Positions 5,600 to 11,746 are shown, numbered from the stretch's first letter. The stretch is DNA of 11,746 nucleotides from CAZNKO01 sp964573855 (GCA_964573855.1 CAZNKO010000028.1:1-11746), one strand, 5' to 3'. Notes: generated by a model not told the origin, from the sequence alone. Numbers and translations are program-made.

Positions 5600-7867
5600 A
5601 TGGCCCGACGCAAAAAACGCGCCCGCCGCCACGACGGGAAAGAAGAACCGCGCTTTGAGCTCAATCCCGAGACCAAACGCGGCATCGCGATCATCATCCT
5701 CTACGCGCTCTGTGCGCTCCTTTTCTTGTCCTTTTTCGACATCGCGGGCTCGCTCGGCACCTGGATCGATAATACGCTCGCCCAGTTCCTGGGTTGGGAC
5801 CGGTTTCTGCTCCCCCTCCTTTTGTGTCTCATTGCAGCGACCATGATGTACCCAGAGCGCGGGAGATTCTCGGGATGGAACTTCATCGGCATGCTCTTTT
5901 TCTTTTTATCCTTCAACGGGCTCATCAATATCCTCCTCGTGGGCAAACCCGACGCCTCGCTCGACGAACTTGTCACCTACGGCGGCTACCTCGGCCAATT
6001 CCTCGCGACCCTTCTCCCCTCTTTCATCGGATTCTGGGGGGCGATCGTTGTCATCTCCGCCATCCTTCTTGTTTCCGTCATGCTCCTCTTTAATACGTCG
6101 CTCCGCCGCATCATCGGCGTGCATACGCACCTCACGGGCCGCTTTGGCGCCTGGCTCCATCGAGATCGTCTCCCGCCCGAGCGTGGAGAAGGGGTGGTAT
6201 ATCAGGAAGATATAGAGGTGGAAGGGGTGGGAGAGGCGGAAGAGATGGGAGAGGAGGAAACCGAACGAGCATTCCGAAAGAAAGAAGTGAAGATGGATGA
6301 AGGGATGGAAAAGGATGAAGGGGAAGAAGAGGAACACGTGCTCACCACCCGCACTCAACGGAAAGTGACGATCCCGATCGATCTCCTCGACCGCCGCACG
6401 AGCCGTGCCAACTCCGGCGACATTGAACGCAACAAGGAGATCATCTCCCGCACGCTCCAGCAATTTGGGATTGATGTGGAAATGGGCGAAACCTCCACGG
6501 GCCCCACAGTGACCCAGTACACGCTCCGGCCCGCTCAAGGGGTGAAGCTCGCGCGCATCCTCGGCCTTCAAAATGATTTGGCGCTTGCTCTCGCGGCCCA
6601 CCCGATCCGGATTGAAGCCCCGATCCCAGGCCGCTCGCTCGTCGGGATCGAGGTGCCGAACCAGACGGTCGCGACCGTGTCGCTCCGGGATCTCCTGGAA
6701 TCCAAAGTATTCACGTCCCGCAAGAGCAACCTCTCCGTGCCGCTCGGCAAGGACGTCATGGGCAACACCTGGGTGGTGCCGCTCGACCGGATGCCGCACC
6801 TGCTGGTCGCGGGGGCGACGGGTTCGGGGAAAAGCGTGTGTCTGAACACGATGATCGTCTCCCTTTTGTACGAAAACGGTCCGGATGATCTCCGGCTCAT
6901 CCTCGTGGACCCGAAACGGGTTGAGCTCCCTATCTACGACGGGATCCCCCATCTTCTCATCCCGCCGATCACGAAAGTGGATGACACGGTGAACGCGCTC
7001 AAATGGACGGTGCGCGAAATGGAGCGGCGCCTCGACGTCCTCTCGAGGTTCGGCGCGCGCGACATCACCTCCTACAATGTCCGAGCCGAGGAAAAGATGC
7101 CGCAGATCGTCATTATGATTGATGAGCTCGCGGATCTCATGCATGCCTCCGGACGCGAGGTCGAGGCCGCGATCGTGCGCATCGCCCAGATGGCGCGCGC
7201 CACCGGCATTCACCTCGTTCTCGCAACCCAGCGGCCAAGTGTGGACGTCATCACGGGGCTTATCAAGGCGAACATTCCGGCAAGGATCGCGTTCTCGGTC
7301 GCGTCTCAAACCGACTCGCGCACGATCCTCGACCTCTCCGGCGCCGATAAACTCTTGGGCCGCGGCGACATGCTCTTCACCGCTCCCGAGCTTTCCAAAC
7401 CCAAACGCCTCCAAGGCCCGTTCATTTCGGAAGACGAGGTAAGCCGAATCGTGGAGTTCCTCAAAAAAGAAAGCGCGCCGGACTATAATTATGCGGTCAC
7501 CGAACAGCAGAGGAGGGGCATGGTGTTCGGGAGCGGCGAGGAAGATGATGATCCGCTTCTGGAGGATGCCATTCGAGTGATTCTCGAGTCGCGAAAGGCT
7601 TCGACCTCGCTGTTGCAGCGCCGCATCAAAGTAGGGTATGCTCGTGCCGCTCGGATTATCGATCTGTTGGAAGAAAAAGGGGTGGTGGGCCCGGGCGAAG
7701 GAGCCAAGCCGCGCGAGGTGCTGATTGATGAGTGGCCGGTGGGGAGAGGCTTGACTGAAGGGATGCCAACGGCGGAGAATGATTATGAAGAGACGGAAGA
7801 ACAAGGTTCGGTGTTGCCTGACGACGCAGAGCAACGTTCGACTGACGGCCAAGATGTTCGAGCCTGA
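5600..7867 (+). CDS. ftsK: DNA translocase FtsK/SpoIIIE
   Basis: This 755-residue septal DNA pump moves chromosome ends during division. Four membrane segments (about 28-48, 68-83, 94-114, 141-164) anchor it. A short, strongly acidic linker (about 203-247) follows, encoded by a purine-rich stretch. The motor has Walker A GATGSGKS at 405-412, Walker B IVIMIDELADLM at 503-514 and ATQRPSVDVITGLIKANIP near 542-560. The C-terminal gamma winged helix (about 652-709) keeps the RAARIIDLLEEKGVVGPGEG pattern that reads polar DNA signals. Length is typical of the SpoIIIE class and far shorter than E. coli FtsK. The start ATG at 5600 has no SD. A 46-residue acidic tail follows the gamma domain, and its last codons lie in repeat-like DNA. 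The RodZ-like gene follows 130 bp later, probably on the same transcript. Confidence 0.96.
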   Translation: MARRKKRARRHDGKEEPRFELNPETKRGIAIIILYALCALLFLSFFDIAGSLGTWIDNTLAQFLGWDRFLLPLLLCLIAATMMYPERGRFSGWNFIGMLFFFLSFNGLINILLVGKPDASLDELVTYGGYLGQFLATLLPSFIGFWGAIVVISAILLVSVMLLFNTSLRRIIGVHTHLTGRFGAWLHRDRLPPERGEGVVYQEDIEVEGVGEAEEMGEEETERAFRKKEVKMDEGMEKDEGEEEEHVLTTRTQRKVTIPIDLLDRRTSRANSGDIERNKEIISRTLQQFGIDVEMGETSTGPTVTQYTLRPAQGVKLARILGLQNDLALALAAHPIRIEAPIPGRSLVGIEVPNQTVATVSLRDLLESKVFTSRKSNLSVPLGKDVMGNTWVVPLDRMPHLLVAGATGSGKSVCLNTMIVSLLYENGPDDLRLILVDPKRVELPIYDGIPHLLIPPITKVDDTVNALKWTVREMERRLDVLSRFGARDITSYNVRAEEKMPQIVIMIDELADLMHASGREVEAAIVRIAQMARATGIHLVLATQRPSVDVITGLIKANIPARIAFSVASQTDSRTILDLSGADKLLGRGDMLFTAPELSKPKRLQGPFISEDEVSRIVEFLKKESAPDYNYAVTEQQRRGMVFGSGEEDDDPLLEDAIRVILESRKASTSLLQRRIKVGYARAARIIDLLEEKGVVGPGEGAKPREVLIDEWPVGRGLTEGMPTAENDYEETEEQGSVLPDDAEQRSTDGQDVRA

Positions 7868-7894
7868 CGGCGTTCGATAAACATAACCGAACCG
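7863..7894. repeat. Dispersed repeat, copy 2 (first copy at 3157-3186)
   Basis: It begins inside the last codons of ftsK (CCTGACGGCGTTCGA) and ends AACCGAACCG. It includes the ftsK stop codon and is followed by CGCGACCGAACG, as in the rpoB spacer. Confidence 0.55.
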
Positions 7895-7922
7895 AATGTT
7901 TTTCGCGACCGAACGGCCAGCC

Positions 7923-7985
7923 ACGAACAACGAACAACGAGCTACGAGCTACGAGCTACGAGCTACGAGCTACGAGCTACGAACG
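7923..7985 (+). repeat. Nine-unit 7-bp tandem repeat before the RodZ-like gene
   Basis: Two units of ACGAACA, six exact units of ACGAGCT and one ACGAACG run without interruption for 63 bp. The array ends 12 bp before the ATG at 7998 and occupies the place of the missing SD. It stays open in the downstream reading frame. Confidence 0.95.
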
Positions 7986-7997
7986 AAACATTTTTCC

Positions 7998-8696
7998 ATG
8001 CCATTTGTTATTCGTAAACTCAATGACGAGCAGACGCTCGGGCAACAGCTCAAGGACATGCGCCTCGAGCTGAATTTGACGCTCCCCGAGATGGAGCGGA
8101 GGACCAAAATCCGAAAAGCCTTTCTTGTGGCCATAGAAAAAGACGCGTTCGATCGTCTGCCGGAGCCGCTCTACACGAGAAACCTCCTCAAGACCTATGT
8201 GAAAGTTTTGGGCGGTGATATCGATTATGTTCTCGACCGTTTTGAGGAAGCGCACGGCACCTGCGATTTCCCCTTCGCATCCCGCCTCCCGCGCCAGCGC
8301 ACGCGCCGAGCCGCCTTTTTCACACCGGCGCGTTTCGTGAAACTCGCCCTCCTCGCGGTCGCGGCCCTCGGAGTCGTCGCTTATCTTGGTTTCCAGGTGC
8401 GCTCCATCACGGCCCCGCCGGACATCGCCCTCTTTGAACCCGCGGATGGATTCACCACAGATCAAGCCGTAGTCAAAATCACCGGCAAAACTACCCGGAA
8501 CGCCACGGTGCGCGTGAACGGCGAGGAAATTCTCCTCTCAAAAGACGGGGCATTCGAAAGCGAAGTGGCCTTGGAGCGCGGACTCAATGTCATCACGATT
8601 GAGGGAGCCAAGCGTTATTCCCGTCCGGCAACGATTTATCGCCGCGTCATTTTGAAACAAGAGCACGCGGGGGTCCAAAATGATTTCGGTGGATAA
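7998..8696 (+). CDS. RodZ-like helix-turn-helix membrane protein
   Basis: This 232-residue protein has a cytoplasmic HTH region (about 11-80, starting EQTLGQQLKDMRLELNLTLP, the HTH_25 pattern of RodZ), a basic stretch (99-104), one membrane segment (about 112-134) and an external beta-rich domain (about 141-218, PPDIALFEPADG through VNGEEILLSKDGAFES to GLNVITIEGA). The external domain resembles glucodextranase-type domain B rather than the usual RodZ tail. RodZ family proteins link the MreB cytoskeleton to the cell envelope; that role is inferred here, as is cotranscription with ftsK. I start at ATG 7998. The frame is open back to 7896, but the extra 34 residues would be encoded by the heptamer array. 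No SD is visible. A terminator follows at 8742. Confidence 0.85.
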   Translation: MPFVIRKLNDEQTLGQQLKDMRLELNLTLPEMERRTKIRKAFLVAIEKDAFDRLPEPLYTRNLLKTYVKVLGGDIDYVLDRFEEAHGTCDFPFASRLPRQRTRRAAFFTPARFVKLALLAVAALGVVAYLGFQVRSITAPPDIALFEPADGFTTDQAVVKITGKTTRNATVRVNGEEILLSKDGAFESEVALERGLNVITIEGAKRYSRPATIYRRVILKQEHAGVQNDFGG

Positions 8697-8712
8697 ACCA
8701 GGCTTTCTGTTC

Positions 8713-8736
8713 GCGTGTCCAAGGGTTCTGACACGC
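8713..8736. repeat. Hairpin GCGTGTC / GACACGC after the RodZ-like gene
   Basis: A perfect 7-bp stem (8713-8719 with 8730-8736) lies just ahead of the intrinsic terminator, giving two hairpins in tandem. It may protect the 3' end of the ftsK-rodZ transcript. Confidence 0.55.
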
Positions 8737-8741
8737 TCCCG

Positions 8742-8769
8742 CAGCTCAACCGAGCTGTTTTTTATTTTT
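8742..8769 (+). terminator. Intrinsic terminator after the RodZ-like gene
   Basis: CAGCTC-AACC-GAGCTG forms a 6-bp stem with a four-base loop and is followed by TTTTTTATTTTT. This closes the ftsK-RodZ transcription unit. Confidence 0.9.
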
Positions 8770-8795
8770 GATGTCGGAAGGGGATGACAGAACGG

Positions 8796-8824
8796 TTGAA
8801 ATGTTAGCGAAAAAATGATATGAT
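8796..8824 (+). promoter_or_regulatory. Strong extended -10 promoter upstream of S23 and recA
   Basis: TTGAAA (8796-8801), a 17-base spacer and TATGAT (8819-8824), with TGA directly before the -10 as an extended element. The start would be near 8831. The leader to S23 is about 155 bases and includes a perfect ACGTCT/AGACGT stem (8851-8856 with 8880-8885). recA probably depends on this promoter, as I see none closer. Confidence 0.8.
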
Positions 8825-8885
8825 GCAAAAACTCGGTTGATTGTTTTAGAACGTCTGATAAGCTAAGAACGGTTTCGGGAGACGT

Positions 8886-8963
8886 AGCTCGTTATTCGTG
8901 GTTCGTTGATCGTGAATTGGACACGAACTACGAACACGACCTACGAACGACGATGGACGATCT
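8886..8963. repeat. Inverted-plus-direct heptamer repeat array before the S23 gene
   Basis: Four units in reverse orientation (AGCTCGT, TATTCGT, GGTTCGT, TGATCGT; 8886-8913) are followed, after about 9 bp, by forward units ACGAACT, ACGAACA, a shortened CGACCT, ACGAACG, ACGATGG and ACGATCT (8923-8963). The two halves can pair into a long imperfect hairpin in the leader RNA. Confidence 0.8.
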
Positions 8964-8987
8964 ATCACCGAAATCATTCGGTCTTTT

Positions 8988-9383
8988 ATGAAAAAAGAGG
9001 TGATGGAATTTGTTGATCTGGATGCTTGGAAATGCAGCCATCGGGTTGTTCTGCAAATCTATGCATTGACCAAAAAATTCCCAACAGAAGAACTTTTTGG
9101 ACTTGAAAGTCAAATGAGGCGAGCTGCGATCTCCGTCACAGCGAACATCGCGGAAGGTTTTGGAAGAATGTCGAGTAAAGAAAAAACCAGATTCTTTTCC
9201 ATTGCACGCGGGTCAGTGACAGAACTCCAAAATCATCTCCTAGCCTCACGTGATCTGAGATACATCAACATGACGGACTTCCAGACTATTTTCCCCGAAA
9301 CAATTAGAAGCCATCAAATGATTAACGGCCTTATGAGGAAGTGGCGCCAACAATCCATTCAACGAACTACGAACAACGAGTAA
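8988..9383 (+). CDS. Four-helix-bundle protein (23S rRNA intervening-sequence S23/IVP family)
   Basis: This 131-residue protein shows the family pattern: VDLDAWKCSHRVV, then LTKKFPTEELFGLESQMRRA, AAISVTANIAEGFGR, and RFFSIARGSVTELQNHL. Members were first found encoded inside intervening sequences of 23S rRNA genes, and their function is not established. Here the gene stands alone between the RodZ-like gene and recA. It is more A+T-rich than its neighbours and is flanked by heptamer repeats on both sides, which suggests arrival as an insert. ATG 9003 is an alternative start, but its GAGG lies only 2 bases away. The last residues (RTTNNE) are encoded by the downstream repeat array, so the original C-terminus was probably different. 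Confidence 0.88.
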   Translation: MKKEVMEFVDLDAWKCSHRVVLQIYALTKKFPTEELFGLESQMRRAAISVTANIAEGFGRMSSKEKTRFFSIARGSVTELQNHLLASRDLRYINMTDFQTIFPETIRSHQMINGLMRKWRQQSIQRTTNNE

Positions 9384-9396
9384 CGAATAACGATCC
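9362..9396 (+). repeat. Five-unit degenerate heptamer array directly before recA
   Basis: ACGAACT, ACGAACA, ACGAGTA, ACGAATA and ACGATCC follow one another in 7-bp steps and end one base before the recA ATG. The S23 stop codon TAA falls inside unit three to four. No SD is present. Confidence 0.85.
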
Positions 9397-9397
9397 T

Positions 9398-10444
9398 ATG
9401 CCAAAACATGTGACAGCCGACATCCAAGCCGACGAGCGGACAAAGGCCGCGCTCGAGGCCATCTCGCAGATCAAGCAGCGCTACGGGGAAGGAGCTATCA
9501 TGCGCCTCGGGGAGGCGAAAACAATGGAGGTGGAGGCGATCTCGACTGGATGTCTTTCGATTGATTTGGCGCTTGGCGTGGGCGGCGTGCCGCGCGGGCG
9601 CATTATTGAAATTTACGGGCCGGAATCCTCGGGGAAGACGACGCTCGCCCAACATATCGTGGCGGAGATGCAAAAAAATGGCGGACTCGCTGCCTATGTG
9701 GATGCGGAACACGCGCTCGATCCGGAATATGCGGAAAAAATTGGCGTAAAGGTGAATGAACTTTTTATTTCCCAACCGGACACCGGAGAGCAGGCGCTCG
9801 AAATTGTCGAAACACTTGTGCGATCGAATGCGGTGGATGTGATTGTGATAGATTCAGTTGCGGCTCTGACGCCAAAAGCAGAAATTGAGGGAGAGATGGG
9901 AGCGACGCACGTGGGGCTTCAAGCGCGGCTCATGAGCCAGGCGCTCCGGAAACTCGCGGGGATTGTGAGCAAATCCAAGACGACCGTTATCTTTATCAAC
10001 CAAATTCGCATGAAGATCGGCGTCATGTTTGGAAACCCCGAAACAACGCCGGGGGGAAACGCGCTCAAATTTTACGCTTCGGTGCGCATGGAAATTCGCC
10101 GCTCCGCGCAGATCAAGCAAGCGGAAAAAATCGTCGGCAATCGGACGAAGTTGAAAGTGGTCAAGAACAAGGTGGCGCCGCCGTTCCGCACGTGCGAGTT
10201 CGACATTATGTACAACGAGGGGATCTCGATTGCGGGAGATATTCTAGATCTTGGCGTTCCCCTCGGCGTCATTCAAAAAAATGGCAATTCGTACACCGTG
10301 GGGGAAGAAGCGCTCGGGGTTGGCCGGGAAAAAGCACGGTTCTATCTTATGGAACACCCAAAACTCATAAAAACGATTCGCAAAGAGATCGAAAAAAAGG
10401 TGCGCGAGGGCGAACAAGAGCCCGCTGCCGTTACAGAATTGTAG
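9398..10444 (+). CDS. recA: Recombinase RecA
   Basis: This 348-residue protein forms filaments on single-stranded DNA and carries out strand exchange. Walker A GPESSGKT is at residues 74-81, Walker B VIVIDS near 148-153, loop L1 around EGEMGATHVGLQARL (164-178) and loop L2 across NQIRMKIGVMFGNPETTPGG (201-220). The C-terminal domain is complete with a short acidic end (EGEQEPAAVTEL). The length is normal. I start at ATG 9398 because the family N-terminus begins here; the open frame upstream is repeat-encoded. No SD and no clear LexA-type operator (GAAC-N4-GTTC) were seen, so SOS control is not supported. Convergent efp follows after the hairpin at 10453. Confidence 0.98.
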   Translation: MPKHVTADIQADERTKAALEAISQIKQRYGEGAIMRLGEAKTMEVEAISTGCLSIDLALGVGGVPRGRIIEIYGPESSGKTTLAQHIVAEMQKNGGLAAYVDAEHALDPEYAEKIGVKVNELFISQPDTGEQALEIVETLVRSNAVDVIVIDSVAALTPKAEIEGEMGATHVGLQARLMSQALRKLAGIVSKSKTTVIFINQIRMKIGVMFGNPETTPGGNALKFYASVRMEIRRSAQIKQAEKIVGNRTKLKVVKNKVAPPFRTCEFDIMYNEGISIAGDILDLGVPLGVIQKNGNSYTVGEEALGVGREKARFYLMEHPKLIKTIRKEIEKKVREGEQEPAAVTEL

Positions 10445-10452
10445 ACAATCAT

Positions 10453-10535
10453 AAATCCGGCACCGGAGGCGTCTCTTTTCGGAGTTGTCTGCGAATGCAG
10501 ACCGAAGAAAAGAGATGCCGAGGATGCCGGATTTT
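10453..10535. terminator. Long rod-like bidirectional hairpin between recA and efp
   Basis: AAATCCGGCA (10453-10462) pairs with TGCCGGATTT (10525-10534). After a symmetric 5-by-5 internal loop, 13 more positions pair in the same register (10468-10480 with 10507-10519, one wobble). A top stem GTCTGC-GAAT-GCAGAC (10487-10502) closes it. On plus it ends in TTTT and on minus in TTTATG, so it can serve both convergent genes. At about 82 bases it is much longer than an ordinary terminator. Confidence 0.7.
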
Positions 10536-10539
10536 GCGT

Positions 10540-11103
10540 TTACGCGTTGAAACGTTCCACGTATTCACCGGAGTCCGTGTTCACCATGATTTGGTCGCCT
10601 TCCTGGATAAAGATCGGCACGCGCGTCATGAGTCCATTGTCGAGTTCAGCATCCTTCGTGACGTTCCCCGAGGCCGTGTCCCCTTTCACCGCGGGCTCCG
10701 TGACTTTCACGGTGTACGCAATCTTGTTTGGGAGTTCGATTGCGAGCGGCGCCCCATCATGCAGAATCACTTTTACTTCAAGTCCATCTCTCAAATACTT
10801 TACGTCATCCCCAAGATCCGCTTTGGAAAGCGCCACTTGTTCGTAATTTGTATTGTCCATGAACGTGTACAGGTTTCCGTCGTTGAAAAGATACTGCATT
10901 TTTCGATACTGCACGTCCTCAAAATCCAGCGAGTCGGAGGACTTGAAGTTGTTTTCCACCACCTTGCCGCTCTTGATGCTTTTCATCTTTGTGCGCACGA
11001 ACGAGCTCCCCTTACCCGGAGAGACGCGCTGAAAATCTATGACGATCCAAAGATCGCTCTCATAGCGGATCACGGTGCCTTTTTTGATTTCGTTGGGGGA
11101 CAT
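10540..11103 (-). CDS. efp: Translation elongation factor P
   Basis: This 187-residue factor binds between the P and E sites and relieves stalling at consecutive prolines. The N-terminal KOW-like domain (about 1-62) carries the loop FQRVSPGKGSSF. Its tip Lys31 matches E. coli Lys34, the residue lysylated by EpmA. Two OB-type domains follow (about 66-126 and 130-187), and the C-terminus GEYVERFNA is typical. Length is standard. The start ATG at 11103 has no SD; a GTAG heptamer array lies just upstream. epmA ends 27 bp before it on the same strand, which suggests one operon for enzyme and substrate. Confidence 0.97.
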   Translation of the reverse strand: MSPNEIKKGTVIRYESDLWIVIDFQRVSPGKGSSFVRTKMKSIKSGKVVENNFKSSDSLDFEDVQYRKMQYLFNDGNLYTFMDNTNYEQVALSKADLGDDVKYLRDGLEVKVILHDGAPLAIELPNKIAYTVKVTEPAVKGDTASGNVTKDAELDNGLMTRVPIFIQEGDQIMVNTDSGEYVERFNA

Positions 11104-11113
11104 GGGATGTGGC

Positions 11114-11141
11114 TTTCTACCATCTACCTTCTACTTTCTAC
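11114..11141. repeat. Four-unit 7-bp repeat between epmA and efp
   Basis: TTTCTAC, CATCTAC, CTTCTAC and TTTCTAC run in exact 7-bp steps. Read on the transcribed minus strand they are GTAGAAA, GTAGAAG, GTAGATG and GTAGAAA. The array spans the epmA stop codon and ends 10 bases before the efp ATG. The GTAG core is shared with the reverse complement (GTAGCTC) of the array before the RodZ-like gene. Confidence 0.85.
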
Positions 11142-11746
11142 CCTTAAATAATTCCGATGCGGGAAACAACAAAACGTCTTCTATTTTCGAGCGTCCCATG
11201 ACAATCATGTGCAGTCGATCCACCCCAAGGGCGTTCCCAAATGTTGGTTGACGGACGGATGGTAGCAGTCGCAGAAGCTCTTCGTCAATGGGGAAGGTCG
11301 GTTTCCCGAGCCCTCGGCGCTCCGCAAGTTCTTCCTCAAACCGTGCGCGCTGTTCCTTCGCGTCTGTCAGCTCCGTAAATCCATTGCACAGCTCCATCCC
11401 ATCAATGTAAAGCTCGAATCTCTGCCCATAGCGGCCGTCCTTTGTCAGCTGTGACAGAGCCGCTTGGTATTTTGGATAATCGTAGACAAACGTTGGCAAC
11501 GACCCGATCTTTGGCTCAACTTTCGCAAGAAAAACGCGATAAAACAGATCGGACATCGTGTCGGGTTTTGTCCCGATCGGGACAAAACCCGTATGCGACA
11601 AAACACGCAGAAAATCCTGACGATCCGCGGTATCCAAATCAATCCCCGCATGCGATAAGCACAGATGACGAAAACGAAAGCGGCGAAATGGCTCATCCGG
11701 AGAATGTACCGACCGGGACATTTTCCCGTAGACGGCGCGCACGAGC
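11131..11746 (-). CDS. epmA: EF-P lysyltransferase EpmA (GenX/PoxA), 5' end outside window
   Basis: About 204 C-terminal residues of a class II lysyl-tRNA-synthetase paralogue that attaches lysine or beta-lysine to EF-P are visible. The EpmA-type signature includes PTFVYDYPKYQAALSQ, RFELYIDGMELCNGFTELTD, an EQRARFEEE run and motif 3 NALGVDRLHMIVMG. The Asn-Gly-Phe-x-Glu-Leu-Thr-Asp form fits EpmA better than LysRS (Asn-Ala-Tyr/Phe-x-Glu-Leu-Asn-Asp). Motifs 1 and 2 lie beyond the window. A GTG at 11742 is an artefact of the edge, not a start. Codons for GFVPIGTKP come from a perfect 30-bp palindrome (11562-11591). Placement beside efp supports the assignment. No epmB is in the window. Confidence 0.9.
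   Translation of the reverse strand, partial: LVRAVYGKMSRSVHSPDEPFRRFRFRHLCLSHAGIDLDTADRQDFLRVLSHTGFVPIGTKPDTMSDLFYRVFLAKVEPKIGSLPTFVYDYPKYQAALSQLTKDGRYGQRFELYIDGMELCNGFTELTDAKEQRARFEEELAERRGLGKPTFPIDEELLRLLPSVRQPTFGNALGVDRLHMIVMGRSKIEDVLLFPASELFKGRK
11562..11591. repeat. 30-bp perfect palindrome inside epmA
   Basis: CGGGTTTTGTCCCGA is followed immediately by its exact reverse complement, with no mismatch over 30 bp. It stays in frame and encodes most of Thr-Gly-Phe-Val-Pro-Ile-Gly-Thr-Lys-Pro. It falls in a variable stretch of the protein between AGIDL and the conserved VEPKIG. Confidence 0.97.

Noticed and set aside
5906..7930. 674-residue open frame on the minus strand opposite ftsK
   Set aside because: It is antisense to a complete FtsK with all catalytic motifs. 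The translation is rich in Arg, His and Asp with no recognisable domain; it is a shadow of GC-rich codon use.
7923..7985. CRISPR array
   Set aside because: Units are 7 bp, contiguous and without spacers; no cas genes are present.
7896..7997. 34-residue N-terminal extension of the RodZ-like protein
   Set aside because: The extension would be encoded by the heptamer array and the spacer before it. The conserved domain begins shortly after ATG 7998.
8841..8890. GTTTTAGA-type sequence resembling a type II CRISPR repeat or tracrRNA start
   Set aside because: Only the first eight bases match. There is no repeat array, anti-repeat or cas9 nearby, and the stretch is explained as the S23-recA leader.
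8697..9397. LexA/SOS operator upstream of recA
   Set aside because: No GAAC-N4-GTTC or CTGT-N8-ACAG site was found near the promoter at 8796-8824 or before the recA start.
1..11746. tRNA or rRNA genes
   Set aside because: No T-loop GGTTCRANTCC block with matching acceptor stem and no rRNA-like conserved stretch was seen in the gaps between genes.

Overview
The window (about 11.7 kb, moderately GC-rich, standard stop codons including TGA) looks like chromosomal core DNA of a small-genome bacterium. I infer a member of the Candidate Phyla Radiation (Candidatus Patescibacteria, Parcubacteria-like). The reasons are the short RpoB without large lineage insertions, the general lack of Shine-Dalgarno (SD) sequences, a stray four-helix-bundle (S23/IVP) gene, and intergenic spaces filled with short palindromic and 7-bp-period repeats. 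This placement is inference, not proof.

Layout. 1-3082 (-) is rpoB, cut at its 3' end by the window edge. 3083-3435 is a repeat- and hairpin-rich spacer, followed by a possible 20-residue plus-strand sORF with a perfect SD (3436-3498). 3478-4074 (-) is a small polytopic membrane protein with a good promoter, a consensus SD, a TTG start and an apparent SD-sequestering helix. 4155-4700 holds no convincing protein gene but has two compact multi-stem RNA-like structures (4155-4339 on minus; 4416-4614, probably plus) and two GC-rich hairpins. 4717-5157 (-) is an unrecognised, very GC-rich basic protein. 5158-5599 is a spacer with a 56-bp imperfect palindrome, a GC-rich palindrome, a promoter and a 72-bp MITE-like palindrome ending 9 bp before ftsK.

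5600-10444 (+) carries ftsK, a RodZ-like HTH/membrane protein, an S23/IVP four-helix-bundle gene and recA. The order ftsK/spoIIIE - rodZ-like - recA resembles the Firmicutes spoIIIE-ymfM-pgsA-cinA-recA neighbourhood, with S23 where pgsA-cinA would be. 10453-10535 is a long rod-like hairpin between convergent recA and efp. 10540-11103 (-) is efp, and 11131-11746 (-) is the C-terminal part of its likely modifying enzyme epmA (5' end outside the window), which carries a 30-bp perfect palindrome inside its reading frame.

How the genes work together: efp and epmA form a substrate-enzyme pair for relief of ribosome stalling. FtsK, the RodZ-like protein and RecA cover chromosome segregation, cell shape and recombination. 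RpoB is the transcription core. A recurring theme is that repeats sit at translation starts: 7-bp-period arrays lie just before the RodZ-like gene, S23, recA and efp, and a palindrome lies just before ftsK, in places where an SD would be expected and is not seen.
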